Shown: positions 32,501-42,268, counted from the first letter of the stretch. The stretch is 64,000 nucleotides of DNA from Streptomyces sp. NRRL B-1347 (GCF_000720325.1 NZ_JOJM01000003.1:372001-436000), one strand, 5' to 3'. Program-made: numbers and translations. The notes: generated from the letters alone by a model not told the origin.

Positions 32501-35233
32501 CTAACGCACGGTCAGCTCCGTGATGCCCGGCCGCTCCTTGGCCCCGGGCTCGCCGTGCACGGTCACCCGCACGTACCGGGCGAGCCGCGGGGAGTCGGCC
32601 GTCCGGTACCAGTGCCGCCCGTCGAGGGAGACCTCGACGGCGTACGACACGGGCTTGATTCCGGTCCACGTCGGCGTGACCTCGCGGACCCGGACGGGCT
32701 CACCCAGGTCCGCCGTGACGGCGCCGGTCGCCTCCTGCGGCACCCAGGCCGTGGCCGTGTTGCCGTCGACGGCGGCACCCGCGTACATGCCGGGCTCCTC
32801 CGACGACGCCTTCGCGCTGACGCACCGGGCCGCGTTGTCGGTGGGCGCGAGGTCGGGGCGCCGGGTCTTGAGCACGGCGGGCGCGCCCTCGCTGACGACC
32901 TGCTCGCCCTGCGGCGTGTCGAGCGTCATCGGCTTGCCGTCGGTGAGGCGCACCGTCGTGCGGTGGGCGCCGAGCTCGACGTCGTACGTGCGGCCCTGCC
33001 AGGTCAGGCCGCGCAGCGTGACGCCCTCGGCGAACTGCGGGGGCAGCATCGGGTCGAGGCGGAGCCGGTCCTCGCGCATCCGCATGCCGGTCAGGCCCTG
33101 CGTGAAGGTCTGCAGGAAGCCGCCCTTGCCGGTGAGGAAGTCGTGCGCGGGCGAGCCCGACAGCGGGTCCTCGGCGCCCGCCTTGTCCCCGCGGGCCTCG
33201 GAGAACTGCGCGAACGGACCGCGCACGAAGGGCTTGATGGAGCGCTCCATGTACGTGTACGTGGAGCAGCCCGGCTCGCCGATCCCGGCGGCGTCGACGG
33301 CGTGCACCGAGTCCGTCATGGCGGGGCCGTCGGGGTCGGTGCGCTGCGCGTAGTAGTCGAGCGTGGCGGCCGCGGCGCCCTCGGGCATCGGCCACTCCAG
33401 CGGATACATCAGCAGGACCGTGTCGGCCTGCTTGATCTTGCTGCCCCGGTAGCCGTCGTACTGCTCGAAGACCTTGCGCCCGGCGTCGTACGGGATGCGG
33501 ATCCTGTCGGCGATCCGCGTCCAGGCGGCGGGGGCGCGCTCGCCGAGGAGGGCTGCGGCGCGCGTGGCGTGGCGCAGGGCGGTGACGGCGCCCGCGTTGG
33601 TGAACACCGCGTCGTCGACGCCGTTGCTGTACTCGTCGGGGCCCGCGGTGTCCTTGATCGAGTAGCTGCCGTCGGCGTTGCGGCTGACGCGGCCCGCCCA
33701 GAACTCGGCGATGCCCTTCAGGACCGGCCAGCCGCGCTCGCGCAGCCAGCCGGTGTCCTTGGTGGCCAGGTAGTACTGCCAGGTCGCCAGGGAGACGTCG
33801 GACTGGAGGTGGATCTGCGTGCGGCAGTGCGGCGGGTCGACGCTGTGGCACTCCTTGGCGAGGTTGCCCGAACTGCCGCTGTTCCAGGGGTAGAAGAGCC
33901 CCTTGTAGCCGAGGGAGCGGGCGTTGTCGTGGGCGGCCGCGCGGGTGCGGTAGCGGTAGTCGACGACGGACTTCGCGAGCTCGGGCCGGGTGGCGAGCAG
34001 CCCCGGGTACATCCAGGTCTCGGCGTCCCAGAAGATCAGGCCCGCGTAGTTGTCGCTGGTCAGACCCGCGGGGGCGATGCTGTTCGCGGCGCCCTGCCGG
34101 GTGCTGGAGAGCAGCCCGTACTGGGCGGAGCGCACCCACGTCTGCCAGTCGCGCCGCCCCGGCACCTCGATGTCGCTGCGCCACAGGCGGGCCCAGGCGG
34201 CGGTGTGGGCGCGCAGCAGGGCGTCCCAGCCGCGGTCGGCGGCGCGGCGGGCGGCGGCGGTGGCGTCCTTGCGCGGGGCGCGCGAGGTCAGGCCGGTGTC
34301 GACGCCCACGTACTTGGTGAGTTCGTAGGTCCTGCCGGCGCGCACCGGCAGGGTGAGGCTCTGCCGTACGGTCAGCCCGCGGGCGCCGGCCGCCCTGCGC
34401 TCCCGGGCGTCGTGCACGCCGCGCCCGGCGCGCAGGGCGGAGGCGACGGCGCCGTCGACCTTCGTGCCGTCCGTGCGGAAGGTGACGTCCATGGCCGGTC
34501 CGGGGCGGCCGTGCCGGTCGCCGCCGGTGCGGTCCCCGCCGCCGGTCTGCCGCACGCGCCGGGCGCCCCGGCCGTCGACGAGGTCGGTGACGGTCGCGTC
34601 GCCGCTCCAGTGCGGCCGCATCAGCAGCCGTACGGCGCCGACGTGCGGGTTCGCGCGGTCGGCGACCACCTCGTAGATCAGATCGGTCCTGCGGCCGTCG
34701 GCCGCGGTCCAGGTGAGGGCGGTCCGCACGAGGCCGCAGTGCATGAGGAGGCTCTGCCGGTAGGCGGAGACGCGGCCGGGCGGCGTCGAAGAGTTGAAGG
34801 TGTCGCCGCGCTCCCCGCCGGTGGTGACGGTCAGCGGGGTCCAGGTGGGAAGCGCGGCGACGGCCTGCCGGTCCGCCGCGGTGCGCGGGTTGTGGGCGTA
34901 CAGGCCCGACACGAAGGAGCCGTCGTAGCGCGGGGTGTACAGCGGCCAGCCGGTCTTGGCCGCGCTGTCGGCGTACCCGGCGCCGTTGGGCGGGACGCGC
35001 TGTCCCAGGTAGCCGTTGCCGACGAAGGCGTGGTGGGAGTCCTTGGGGTCGACGCGGGTGCTGTCGAGGGACCAGCCTTCGCCCGTACGGCAGTTGGCGG
35101 GCGGAGTGGCGGACGCCGTGCGCCGCTCCGGCTGCGAGCTGGCGGTGGGCGGGACGGCGGCGAGGAGCACTCCGGCGAGCGCCGCCGCGGACAGACGGGC
35201 GGCGCGGGGCCGCGTGACCAGGGAGTACGTCAT
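32501..35233 (-). CDS. Secreted GH65-family glycosidase with C-terminal carbohydrate-binding domain
   Basis: A 910-residue secreted protein: signal peptide (about 1-32), GH65 N-terminal domain, then the (alpha/alpha)6 catalytic barrel with YAGLIFWDAETWMYPGLL, GYKGLFYPWNSGSSG and the acid residue region AGPDEYSNGVDD, and a C-terminal F5/8-type discoidin domain (about 755-905, SEEPGMYAGAAVDGN to RYVRVTVHGE). Length and layout match Streptomyces acid trehalase/kojibiose-type enzymes. GGAG lies 8 bases before the ATG at 35233. Likely degrades trehalose or related alpha-glucosides outside the cell. Confidence 0.9.
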   Translation of the reverse strand: MTYSLVTRPRAARLSAAALAGVLLAAVPPTASSQPERRTASATPPANCRTGEGWSLDSTRVDPKDSHHAFVGNGYLGQRVPPNGAGYADSAAKTGWPLYTPRYDGSFVSGLYAHNPRTAADRQAVAALPTWTPLTVTTGGERGDTFNSSTPPGRVSAYRQSLLMHCGLVRTALTWTAADGRRTDLIYEVVADRANPHVGAVRLLMRPHWSGDATVTDLVDGRGARRVRQTGGGDRTGGDRHGRPGPAMDVTFRTDGTKVDGAVASALRAGRGVHDARERRAAGARGLTVRQSLTLPVRAGRTYELTKYVGVDTGLTSRAPRKDATAAARRAADRGWDALLRAHTAAWARLWRSDIEVPGRRDWQTWVRSAQYGLLSSTRQGAANSIAPAGLTSDNYAGLIFWDAETWMYPGLLATRPELAKSVVDYRYRTRAAAHDNARSLGYKGLFYPWNSGSSGNLAKECHSVDPPHCRTQIHLQSDVSLATWQYYLATKDTGWLRERGWPVLKGIAEFWAGRVSRNADGSYSIKDTAGPDEYSNGVDDAVFTNAGAVTALRHATRAAALLGERAPAAWTRIADRIRIPYDAGRKVFEQYDGYRGSKIKQADTVLLMYPLEWPMPEGAAAATLDYYAQRTDPDGPAMTDSVHAVDAAGIGEPGCSTYTYMERSIKPFVRGPFAQFSEARGDKAGAEDPLSGSPAHDFLTGKGGFLQTFTQGLTGMRMREDRLRLDPMLPPQFAEGVTLRGLTWQGRTYDVELGAHRTTVRLTDGKPMTLDTPQGEQVVSEGAPAVLKTRRPDLAPTDNAARCVSAKASSEEPGMYAGAAVDGNTATAWVPQEATGAVTADLGEPVRVREVTPTWTGIKPVSYAVEVSLDGRHWYRTADSPRLARYVRVTVHGEPGAKERPGITELTVR

Positions 35234-35259
35234 TGTTCTCCGTCATGGTGATCTGTGAG

Positions 35260-35293
35260 GGTCCACGGACCATAAATTTTGTGAACGAGTCAC
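35260..35293. promoter_or_regulatory. Dyads in the GH65 promoter region
   Basis: GGTCC-AC-GGACC (35260-35271) and GTGA-ACGAG-TCAC (35281-35293) lie 27-60 bases upstream of the GH65 start, in an AT-rich stretch (CATAAATTTT). They may be binding sites for a sugar regulator. Arms are short, so this is tentative. The remaining sequence to 35460 shows nothing else. Confidence 0.3.
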
Positions 35294-35460
35294 GTCAATA
35301 ACCGCGCACCATCAATCAAGTCCTTAAGGCAAGAGGGGGAGATTGCGCCATCCGGCCCCCCTGCGGTCTGCCCGCCAGGCGTTCGGCGCCCCGTCCGCGC
35401 CGGGTAGCCTCCTCCGGGCCCGGACCGTCCGACGCCCTTGCTGCCGCCCGGAGTTCACCC

Positions 35461-36483
35461 GTGACCGACGTGCGCACCATCGACTACCACACCGCAGGCG
35501 AGCCCTTCCGCATCGTGCGCGCAGGGCTGCCCCCGATCCCCGGCGACACCGTGGCCGAGCGCTTCGCCACCGCCGTCGGCGCGGGCGGCGCTCCTACCGC
35601 GCCGCGCCGCGGGCCGCTCGACGACGTCCGCAGGATGCTGGTCCGCGAGCCCCGCGGCCACTCCGGCATGTACGGCTGTTTCGTGGTCCCCGCCGACGAC
35701 GAAGGCGCCCACTTCGGCGTCCTGTTCTGGCACAAGGACGGGTACTCCACGGCCTGCGGCCACGGCACGATGGCGCTCGGCGCCTGGGCCGTCGACGAGG
35801 GGATCGTGGCCGCGCCCGCCGACGGCTCCGTGCAGGTGCGCGTCGACGTGCCGTCCGGGCGCGTCACCGCCACCGTGCACCGGGAGGGCGGCCGCACGAC
35901 GGGCGTCACATTCCGGAACGTGCCCGCCCGCGTCACCGCGCGCGGCGTGCGCGTCGCCACCGGCGCGGGCCCCGTCGACGTCTCCCTCGTCCACGCCGGG
36001 GCCTGCTACGCCTCCGTCTCCGCGGCCGCGCTCGGACTCGCCGTGGACCGCGCGGCGCTGCCCCGCCTCGTCGCCGCGGGGCAGGAGATCAGGGCCGCCC
36101 TCGCCGGCCACCCCGGCAGCCTCGACCCCGCGCGCCCTCATTTGTCCGGCGTCTACGGCGTCATCCTCCACGAGGACTTGCCGCGCCGCCCCGAGGGGCC
36201 CGCCCAGCGCAACGTCACGGTCTTCGCCGACGGCCAGTTCGACCGCTCCCCGTGCGGCTCGGGCACGTCGGCCCGGCTCGCCCTGCTCGCCGACGAAGGG
36301 CTGCTCGCCCCGCACGAGGTGCTGCGGCACGAGTCGATCGCGGGCACCGTCTTCACCGGCCGCGCGCTGTCCCCCACGGACAGGGGCACCGTCACCGAGA
36401 CCACCGGCCGGGCCTTCCGCACCGGGGAGCACCGCTTCGTGCTCGACCCGTACGACGAACTGCCGGAGGGGTTCCTGCCCTAG
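35461..36483 (+). CDS. Proline racemase/hydroxyproline epimerase-family protein
   Basis: A 340-residue protein of the proline racemase fold. Both catalytic cysteines are present: Cys99 in GYSTACGHGTMALG and Cys265 in FADGQFDRSPCGSGTS. Having two cysteines favours racemase/4-hydroxyproline 2-epimerase chemistry over trans-3-hydroxyproline dehydratase. GTG start at 35461 with GGAG upstream. It converges with a TetR gene, and both stop codons come from a single CTAG palindrome. Confidence 0.88.
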   Translation: MTDVRTIDYHTAGEPFRIVRAGLPPIPGDTVAERFATAVGAGGAPTAPRRGPLDDVRRMLVREPRGHSGMYGCFVVPADDEGAHFGVLFWHKDGYSTACGHGTMALGAWAVDEGIVAAPADGSVQVRVDVPSGRVTATVHREGGRTTGVTFRNVPARVTARGVRVATGAGPVDVSLVHAGACYASVSAAALGLAVDRAALPRLVAAGQEIRAALAGHPGSLDPARPHLSGVYGVILHEDLPRRPEGPAQRNVTVFADGQFDRSPCGSGTSARLALLADEGLLAPHEVLRHESIAGTVFTGRALSPTDRGTVTETTGRAFRTGEHRFVLDPYDELPEGFLP

Positions 36484-37088
36484 TTCGTGCCCGGCTGCTC
36501 GGCGCGCAGCCCGTCGAGCAGCCGCTCCAGCGCGGCCTGGGTGCGGGGCAGGTCCTCCGGGTCCCGCGACGACGCCAGCCACAGGGCCGCCTCGTTCATC
36601 GCGCCCGACAGCAGGTGGGACAGCGGGGCGACGGGCTGGGGGCTCAGCACTCCGCCGTCGACGAGCTCGGCGAGGACGTCGTCGAGGTGCCGGCCGGAAG
36701 CCGCCTCGTCCATGGCCCGCCACGCGCTCCAGCCGAGCACCGCGGGTCCGTCGACGAGCATGACGCGCTGCACGTCGGGGTCGGCGGTCGCGGCGAGGAA
36801 GGCCCGGCAGCCGACCGTGAGCCGCGTCCAGGGGTCGTCGTGCGCGTCGGCGGCGTCGGCGACGCGGCGGCCCACTTCCCGCTGCACCTCCTCCAGGACC
36901 GCGCGGAAGAGAGCGGCCTTGTCCGTGAAGTGGTGGTACAGCGCGCCCTTGGTGACCTCCGCGGAGCGGACGATCTCCGCGAGGCCCACCGCCGCGTACC
37001 CGTGGGCGGCGAAGAGACGCCGCCCTTCCGCCACGAGCCGCCCGCGCGTGTGCTCCCGCTGCCGGGCGCGGATGCCCTGCTCCGCCAT
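36480..37088 (-). CDS. TetR-family transcriptional regulator
   Basis: A 202-residue TetR protein. HTH at about residues 18-50 (LFAAHGYAAVGLAEIVRSAEVTKGALYHHF in outline, ending YHHFTDKAALF), effector domain beyond. I chose the ATG at 37088 at the usual distance from the HTH. It is divergent from a VOC gene across an 82-base promoter with a strong palindrome and a half-copy, so it most likely represses itself and the VOC gene. Confidence 0.9.
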   Translation of the reverse strand: MAEQGIRARQREHTRGRLVAEGRRLFAAHGYAAVGLAEIVRSAEVTKGALYHHFTDKAALFRAVLEEVQREVGRRVADAADAHDDPWTRLTVGCRAFLAATADPDVQRVMLVDGPAVLGWSAWRAMDEAASGRHLDDVLAELVDGGVLSPQPVAPLSHLLSGAMNEAALWLASSRDPEDLPRTQAALERLLDGLRAEQPGTN

Positions 37089-37107
37089 CAGCCCTCCACC
37101 ACATTGA

Positions 37108-37157
37108 CATACCGATGGTACGCGAATACGTTCTTTCGCATACCGATGGTATGCGAA
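37108..37157. promoter_or_regulatory. TetR operators in the divergent promoter
   Basis: Perfect 10-base arms TTCGCATACC (37135-37144) and GGTATGCGAA (37148-37157) around GAT. A second imperfect site, CATACCGATGGTACGCGAA, is at 37108-37126. Together they cover the space between the TetR and VOC start codons. Confidence 0.75.
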
Positions 37158-37170
37158 CCAGGGGGTCCCC

Positions 37171-37587
37171 ATGAAACTGACCGGCTTCTATCCCGTGATC
37201 GCCACCGACCGACTGCGCGAGTCCCACGCGTTCTACACCCAGCTCCTCGGATTCGAGACGACCTTCGAGGCCGACTGGTACGTCAGCCTGAGGCGGCCCG
37301 GCGAATCGCCCTACGAGCTGGCCCTGCTCGACCACACCCACCCGACGATCCCGGAGGGCTACCGCACCCCCGCGCGGGGCCTGCTCCTCAACTTCGAGGT
37401 GGAGGACGTGGACGCGGAGTGGGAGCGGCTCGTCGTCCAGGGCGGTCTGCACCCCGAACTCGCCCTGCGCAGCGAGGACTTCGGGCAGCGCCACTTCATC
37501 GTGGCCGACCCGAACGGCGTCCTGATCGACGTCATCACCCCCATCGCCCCGGTGGGCGAGTTCGCCGAGCAGTACGTCAGCGACTGA
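37171..37587 (+). CDS. VOC/glyoxalase-family protein
   Basis: A 138-residue vicinal-oxygen-chelate protein with two beta-alpha-beta-beta-beta modules: [23 protein letters not shown] in the first half (quoted ends), and the C-terminal [17 protein letters not shown]. The family includes glyoxalases, dioxygenases and drug-sequestering proteins. It is under a divergent TetR gene. Its last 11 bases overlap the stop of the convergent thioesterase gene. Confidence 0.85.
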   Translation: MKLTGFYPVIATDRLRESHAFYTQLLGFETTFEADWYVSLRRPGESPYELALLDHTHPTIPEGYRTPARGLLLNFEVEDVDAEWERLVVQGGLHPELALRSEDFGQRHFIVADPNGVLIDVITPIAPVGEFAEQYVSD

Positions 37588-38353
37588 ACCCGGCCCGCCC
37601 GGCCCCGGTGACCGCGGCGATGTCGGCGAGGAGCCGGGCGGGGTCGGCGTAGAGGTAGAAGTGGTCGCCGGGGTAGAGCGTGACGGGCACCGCCGAGGTC
37701 GCGTACGCCTGCCAGTCCTGGAGCTCGCCGGGCGGTACGACGGGGCCGGCGGAGCCTCCGTAGACGTACAGCGGGCAGGTCAACGGCACCGGCTCGGCCC
37801 GCCGGTGGGCCACGCCCAGGGTGAGGTCCGCGCGCACGGCGGCGAGGACGGAGCGGACGTAGCCGGTCTGTCGCAGCAGGCTCGCGGGCATGCCGCCGGT
37901 GCCGCGCAGCCACTCCAGGAGGCCCGCGTCGTCGCGCTCGTGGACGGGCTCGGCCCGTGCCCTCGCGTGCGGCGCCCGTGCGCCGGAGACCAGGACGGCA
38001 CGCGGCGGCGCGATCCCGTACCGGCCGATCCGCAGGGCGAGTTCGTAGGCGACGAGGCCGCCGAAGCTGTGCCCGAAGAGCGCGTACGGCCGCTTGAACT
38101 CCTCGTCGAGCGCCTCCAGGAGCGCGCCGACGAGCGCGCCCAGGTCATCGGGGAGCGGCTCGGCGCTGCGGGTGCCGCGCCCCGGCAGTTCGACCGGCGC
38201 CAGCTCCAGGCCCGCGGGCAGGTGCGGGCGCCAGACCGAGAAGGCCCCGGCCGCGCCGCCCGCCTGCGGGAAGCACAGCAGCCGTACCTGGGGCTCGCCC
38301 GCGGCCAGGCGGCCGGTGACCCAGCGCCCGTTCGTGCCGGTGGGTTCGTCCAT
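37577..38353 (-). CDS. Type II thioesterase (alpha/beta hydrolase)
   Basis: A 258-residue external thioesterase of the RifR/GrsT type. Signatures are [29 protein letters not shown], the nucleophile elbow [16 protein letters not shown], and the C-terminal [15 protein letters not shown] with the catalytic His. Such enzymes remove mis-primed acyl groups from PKS/NRPS carrier proteins. No PKS or NRPS gene is in the window, so it would serve a distant cluster or a trimmed one. AGGA precedes the ATG at 38353. Confidence 0.9.
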   Translation of the reverse strand: MDEPTGTNGRWVTGRLAAGEPQVRLLCFPQAGGAAGAFSVWRPHLPAGLELAPVELPGRGTRSAEPLPDDLGALVGALLEALDEEFKRPYALFGHSFGGLVAYELALRIGRYGIAPPRAVLVSGARAPHARARAEPVHERDDAGLLEWLRGTGGMPASLLRQTGYVRSVLAAVRADLTLGVAHRRAEPVPLTCPLYVYGGSAGPVVPPGELQDWQAYATSAVPVTLYPGDHFYLYADPARLLADIAAVTGAGRAGFSR

Positions 38354-38521
38354 GTCGTCCTGCTCACCGCCTCCGTGGGAGGGAGGCCGCGACGTTCGAC
38401 GGCGTCGCGGCGCGGTCGCCGCCCACGCTAGCGGTGCCCGCGCCACCGGTAGGGTGGAAACTGTCATCCATGTCAGGTTCGCGCGCGGCCGCGGAGCCTG
38501 CGACGGCGAGCGAGGTGGACG

Positions 38522-38878
38522 ATGCGGATCGGCGAACTGTCCCGGCGCACCGGGGTGAGCGAACGCTCCCTGCGCTACTACGAGAAGCAGGGGCTGCTGG
38601 CCGCCGAGCGCACGCCCGGCGGCCACCGCGACTACGCCGACAGCGCGGTCGACCGGGTCATCCGCATCCAGGAGCTGTTCGCCGCGGGCCTGTGCAGCTC
38701 GAAGATCGTGCATCTGCTGCCGTGCATCCGGGACACCGACGGCGGGCCTTCCGAGACGGCGACGCCGTTCCTGGTGGCCCAGCTCAGCGAGGAGCGGGAC
38801 CGCATCAACCGCATGATCGGCGACCTGGTGCGGTCCCGCGACGTCCTGGACGAGGTGATCGAGGCGGCGTCCGGCTGA
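38522..38878 (+). CDS. MerR-family transcriptional regulator
   Basis: A 118-residue MerR protein: IGELSRRTGVSERSLRYYEKQGLL HTH at the start, wing TPGGHRDYADSA, and a dimerisation helix to the end. Two cysteines (AGLCSSKIVHLLPCIRD) lie where other members have effector contacts, but no clear metal motif is seen. GAGGTGG precedes the ATG at 38522. Usually such genes control a divergent or adjacent gene; here the thioesterase lies upstream in the other orientation and the reductase gene downstream. Confidence 0.9.
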   Translation: MRIGELSRRTGVSERSLRYYEKQGLLAAERTPGGHRDYADSAVDRVIRIQELFAAGLCSSKIVHLLPCIRDTDGGPSETATPFLVAQLSEERDRINRMIGDLVRSRDVLDEVIEAASG

Positions 38879-38896
38879 GCGGCCCCGGCGGGCGTG

Positions 38897-39541
38897 TCAC
38901 CTGCGCCAGAACAAGTGGTGCGTCACGCCGCTCGGGCTCGGCACGACGTCGAGGTGGTACCGGTCGAGCAGCTCGTCGGGCGACTTCCAGAGGCGTGACC
39001 CGGATCCCAGCTCCGTCCGCGAGACCGCCACGTGCAGGGTGTCGACGAGGCCCGCGTCGAGGAACTCCCGGATGGTGGCGGCCCCGCCGCCGAGCCGGAC
39101 GTCCTTGCCGTCCGCCGCCTCCTTCGCCCGCTCCAGGACGGCGGCCGGATCGTCGTCGACGAAGTGGAACGTGGTGTCGCCGAGCGTGAAGGACGGGCGC
39201 AAGTGGTGCGTCATGACGAATACCGGTGTACGGAAGGGGGGTTCGTCGCCCCACCAGCCGCGCCAGTCGAGGTTCTCCCAGGGGCCGCGCTGGGGCCCGA
39301 ACTTGTTGCGGCCCATGATCTCGGCGCCGATGTTGCGCGCGTAGTCCCGCGTCAAGTAGTCGTCGAGGCCGCGGCTCCCGCCGGGGTCGGTGCGCATCGG
39401 CCAGCTCGCGGTGGCACCGGCCCAGGAGAACATCTCCCCGGGGTCGGCGTCACCGAAGGGCCGCTCCAGGCTCTGGTTCTCCCCCGCCCCGAATCCGTCC
39501 CGCGAGACGTTGAAGTTCTGCACTCTCAACAGCTGACCCAT
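38897..39541 (-). CDS. RibD C-terminal/dihydrofolate reductase-like protein
   Basis: A 214-residue protein of the RibD_C/DHFR-like reductase superfamily: RVQNFNVSRDGFGAG at the start, GAEIMGRNKFGPQRGPW, the NADPH-binding GKDVRLGGGAATIREFLDAGLVD, then strand VAVSRTELGSGSRLW. Start ATG 39541 with GGAGGG upstream. In this superfamily many members are of unknown substrate; a reductive role with NADPH is likely. It converges with the MerR gene (18-base gap). Confidence 0.88.
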   Translation of the reverse strand: MGQLLRVQNFNVSRDGFGAGENQSLERPFGDADPGEMFSWAGATASWPMRTDPGGSRGLDDYLTRDYARNIGAEIMGRNKFGPQRGPWENLDWRGWWGDEPPFRTPVFVMTHHLRPSFTLGDTTFHFVDDDPAAVLERAKEAADGKDVRLGGGAATIREFLDAGLVDTLHVAVSRTELGSGSRLWKSPDELLDRYHLDVVPSPSGVTHHLFWRR

Positions 39542-39672
39542 GGGTCCCTCCAGTGTTGTCGACACTGGTGAGACTCCCCGGATCCGAAGAATTCATCGGC
39601 CGCGGCCGGGCAAGTCGACCGGGTCCTCGCCCACCTGGCCGGGGGGGCAGTGACCCTCGTGCCGGCTGCCGC

Positions 39673-40518
39673 TCAGAGCACGGGCGCGCGCGGACCGTTC
39701 GGCTCCTCCAGGCGCCGGTCCACCACGGACCTGGCGACCTCGGCGACCTCGTCCTGCGCCAGCTGCCGGTAGCCGTCCTCGGTGACCAGGCACACGCGCG
39801 GGAACAGCCGGCGGGTGAGGTCGGGCCCGCCCGTGGCCGAGTCGTCGTCCGCGGCGTCGTACAGCGCCTGCACGGCGGCCAGGACGATGTCGGCCTCGGA
39901 CATGCCCGGGCGGTAGAGCTTCTTCAGGGAGCCGCGGGCGTAGACCGAGCCCGAGCCGGTGGCGGCGATCTCCCGCTCCTCGCTGCGCCCGCCCGTGACG
40001 TCGTACGAGAAGACCCGGCCCACGCCCTTGCCCAGGTCGTACCCGGCGAACAGCGGGACGACGGCGAGGCCTCGCAGCGCCATGCCGAGGTTGCCGCGGA
40101 CCAGGGTGGTGAGGCGGTTCGCCTTGCCGAGCAGGGACAGGGCGGTGCCCTCGATCTTCTCGTGGTGCTCCAGTTCGAGCTGGAAGAGCTTGACGAGTTC
40201 CACGGCGAGGCCCGCGGTGCCCGCGATGGCGATCGCGGAGTGCTCGTCGGCTGGGAAGACCTTGTCGTACTCGCGGTGCGCGATGACGTTGCCCATCGTG
40301 ACCCGGCGGTCGCCCGCGACCAGGACGCCGTCCGCGTACGCGGCCGCGACGATGGTGGTGCCGTGCGGCGCCTCGAAGCCGTCGTGCGGGGTGGGCAGGG
40401 CGCGGCCGGCGGGCAGCGTGTCGGGGGCGTGCGCCGCGAGGAAGTCCACGAAGGACGAGGTCTCGGGCGCCAGGAAGGCGGGCGGCAGACCACCCGTGCC
40501 GTGCGGACCGGTATGCAT
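39673..40518 (-). CDS. prcB: Proteasome beta subunit, lone paralogue
   Basis: A 281-residue 20S proteasome beta subunit. A 53-residue propeptide ([18 protein letters not shown]) precedes the processing site HG/T, giving Thr54 as the N-terminal nucleophile (APHGTTIV). [31 protein letters not shown] and [20 protein letters not shown] match PrcB. The neighbours are not prcA, pup, dop or arc, so this is separated from the usual proteasome locus and is probably a second copy. Confidence 0.9.
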   Translation of the reverse strand: MHTGPHGTGGLPPAFLAPETSSFVDFLAAHAPDTLPAGRALPTPHDGFEAPHGTTIVAAAYADGVLVAGDRRVTMGNVIAHREYDKVFPADEHSAIAIAGTAGLAVELVKLFQLELEHHEKIEGTALSLLGKANRLTTLVRGNLGMALRGLAVVPLFAGYDLGKGVGRVFSYDVTGGRSEEREIAATGSGSVYARGSLKKLYRPGMSEADIVLAAVQALYDAADDDSATGGPDLTRRLFPRVCLVTEDGYRQLAQDEVAEVARSVVDRRLEEPNGPRAPVL

Positions 40519-40768
40519 GCGCGCGCCTCCCGTACCTGTCGACGGATCTCCGGGCGCACCCTACCCGCGGCCCCAATCGGGTAACCCCGGAGCCGAGTTG
40601 ACCGGCCCCGGCCCGGCCCACGACGCGCGGGCGAAACGCGTGCCCCGTACAACCCCGGTGCCCCATCCTTGGTCGAACAGGGCGCCGGAGGCACGGAACG
40701 GGCCTTTCCGGACCCTCCCCGCGCCGCCGGGGCCGCACGTACTCACCTTTCCTCAACGGGAGCCTTTC

Positions 40769-42268
40769 TTGCGCAAGAACCGTCCGGCCGCGCTCACCGC
40801 GGCCTCTTTCCTGCTGCTCACCGGCGCGGGTGTGGCCGCCGCCCCCGCCGCGTCCGCGGGCACGCCGGGAAGCACGCACGCCAACGACCGCAACAGCGAC
40901 TACAACGGCGACGGCCACGAGGACCTGCTGGTCGGCGCGCCCGGCGCGACCGTCGAAGGGCACGAGGGCGCCGGGCTCGTCACCGTGCAGTACGGCTCGT
41001 CGCGGGGCATCGGCACCACCCGCGTGGCCCGGCTCAGCGAGGCCTCCACCGGCGGCGACGGCACCCCCGAGGCGGGCGACGCCTTCGGCGCCACCGTGGC
41101 CAGCGGCGACCTGAACTCCGACGGCTACGACGACGCCGTGATCGCCGCCCCCGGCGAGGACGTCGACGGACAGCGCGACGCGGGCCGCGTGACGATCTTC
41201 TGGGGCACCAAGAAGGGCCTCAAGCCCGGCCTCAGCGACTGGATCGAGGCCGAGGAGCCGCGCGCGGGCGAGCGGTTCGGCACCGGCGTCGCCGCCGCCC
41301 GGTTCAGCGGGGCGACCGAGGGCGACGTCCTCGCGATCACCGACCGCGACGAGCTGGACACCTACACCTACGGCGACCAGCCGCACATACCCGCCGGCCG
41401 GATCTTCCAACGGCAGTCGTCCCAGCGCCTCGACGGACCGGTCGCCGACGGGGCGCGGGCCGCCGCGCGCCGCGTCGTGCTGCCCAAGTCGCTGACCACC
41501 GGGGACTACGACGACAACGGCTTCGCCGACCTCGTGGTCTCCGGCGTGACGACGGGCGACGAACCCGGGCACGGCTGGTCGGCGTACTACTCCGGCCACA
41601 CCGAGGGCCTCACGAAGGAGCGCGAGCTGCGCGGCGGGCCCGTCGCCGCCACCGGGGACATCAACGGCGACGGCTACGACGACCTCGTGACCGGCGAGCC
41701 CGACTCCCCCGACGACGGCGGCGAGACGCTGACCGGCGGGCTCGTCGGCGTCCGCTACGGCAGCGCGCACGGCCCCTCGCCGAGGGTGGAGTGGTGGAGC
41801 CAGGGCTCCGCGGGCGTGCCCGGAGCCGTGGAGAGGGGCGACCGCTGGGGCGCCGACCTGTCCGTGGACGACACCGACAAGGACGGCTACGCGGAACTCG
41901 CGATCGGCGCGCCCGGCGAGGACGTCGGACGGGTCGCGGACGCGGGCGCGGTGTGGGTGCTCCGCGGCACGCCGCGCGGCCTGACCGCGCGGGGCGCCGC
42001 CTCGTGGACGCAGAACTCCGCAGGCGTTCCCGGCTTCGCCGAGAAGGGCGACAAGTGGGGCGCCCAGGTGCGGCTCGCGGACCCGAACCGCGACCGCCGC
42101 TTCGACCTGATCGCGTCGGCGCCGGGCGAGAACTCCGGCGACGGGGTCGCGTGGTTCCTCCCGGGCACCAGGAGCGGCGTCACCGCGTCCGGGTCCTGGA
42201 CGTTCGGCGTGAAGACGCTGGGCGTGCCCGTCAGCGGGGCCGCGTTCGGCACGGCGATCGACGAGTAG
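40769..42268 (+). CDS. Secreted FG-GAP/integrin-alpha-like repeat protein
   Basis: A 499-residue protein. TTG start at 40769 with GGGAG upstream, then a signal peptide (about 1-31, ALTAASFLLLTGAGVAAA). The mature part is a beta-propeller of about six to seven FG-GAP repeats with DxNxDGxxD calcium-binding loops: DYNGDGHEDLLVGAPG, DLNSDGYDDAVIAAPG, DYDDNGFADLVVSG, DINGDGYDDLVTGEP, DTDKDGYAELAIGAPG, DPNRDRRFDLIASAPG. Likely an exported calcium-binding protein, possibly surface or lipase-like. Divergent from the proteasome gene. Confidence 0.87.
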   Translation: MRKNRPAALTAASFLLLTGAGVAAAPAASAGTPGSTHANDRNSDYNGDGHEDLLVGAPGATVEGHEGAGLVTVQYGSSRGIGTTRVARLSEASTGGDGTPEAGDAFGATVASGDLNSDGYDDAVIAAPGEDVDGQRDAGRVTIFWGTKKGLKPGLSDWIEAEEPRAGERFGTGVAAARFSGATEGDVLAITDRDELDTYTYGDQPHIPAGRIFQRQSSQRLDGPVADGARAAARRVVLPKSLTTGDYDDNGFADLVVSGVTTGDEPGHGWSAYYSGHTEGLTKERELRGGPVAATGDINGDGYDDLVTGEPDSPDDGGETLTGGLVGVRYGSAHGPSPRVEWWSQGSAGVPGAVERGDRWGADLSVDDTDKDGYAELAIGAPGEDVGRVADAGAVWVLRGTPRGLTARGAASWTQNSAGVPGFAEKGDKWGAQVRLADPNRDRRFDLIASAPGENSGDGVAWFLPGTRSGVTASGSWTFGVKTLGVPVSGAAFGTAIDE

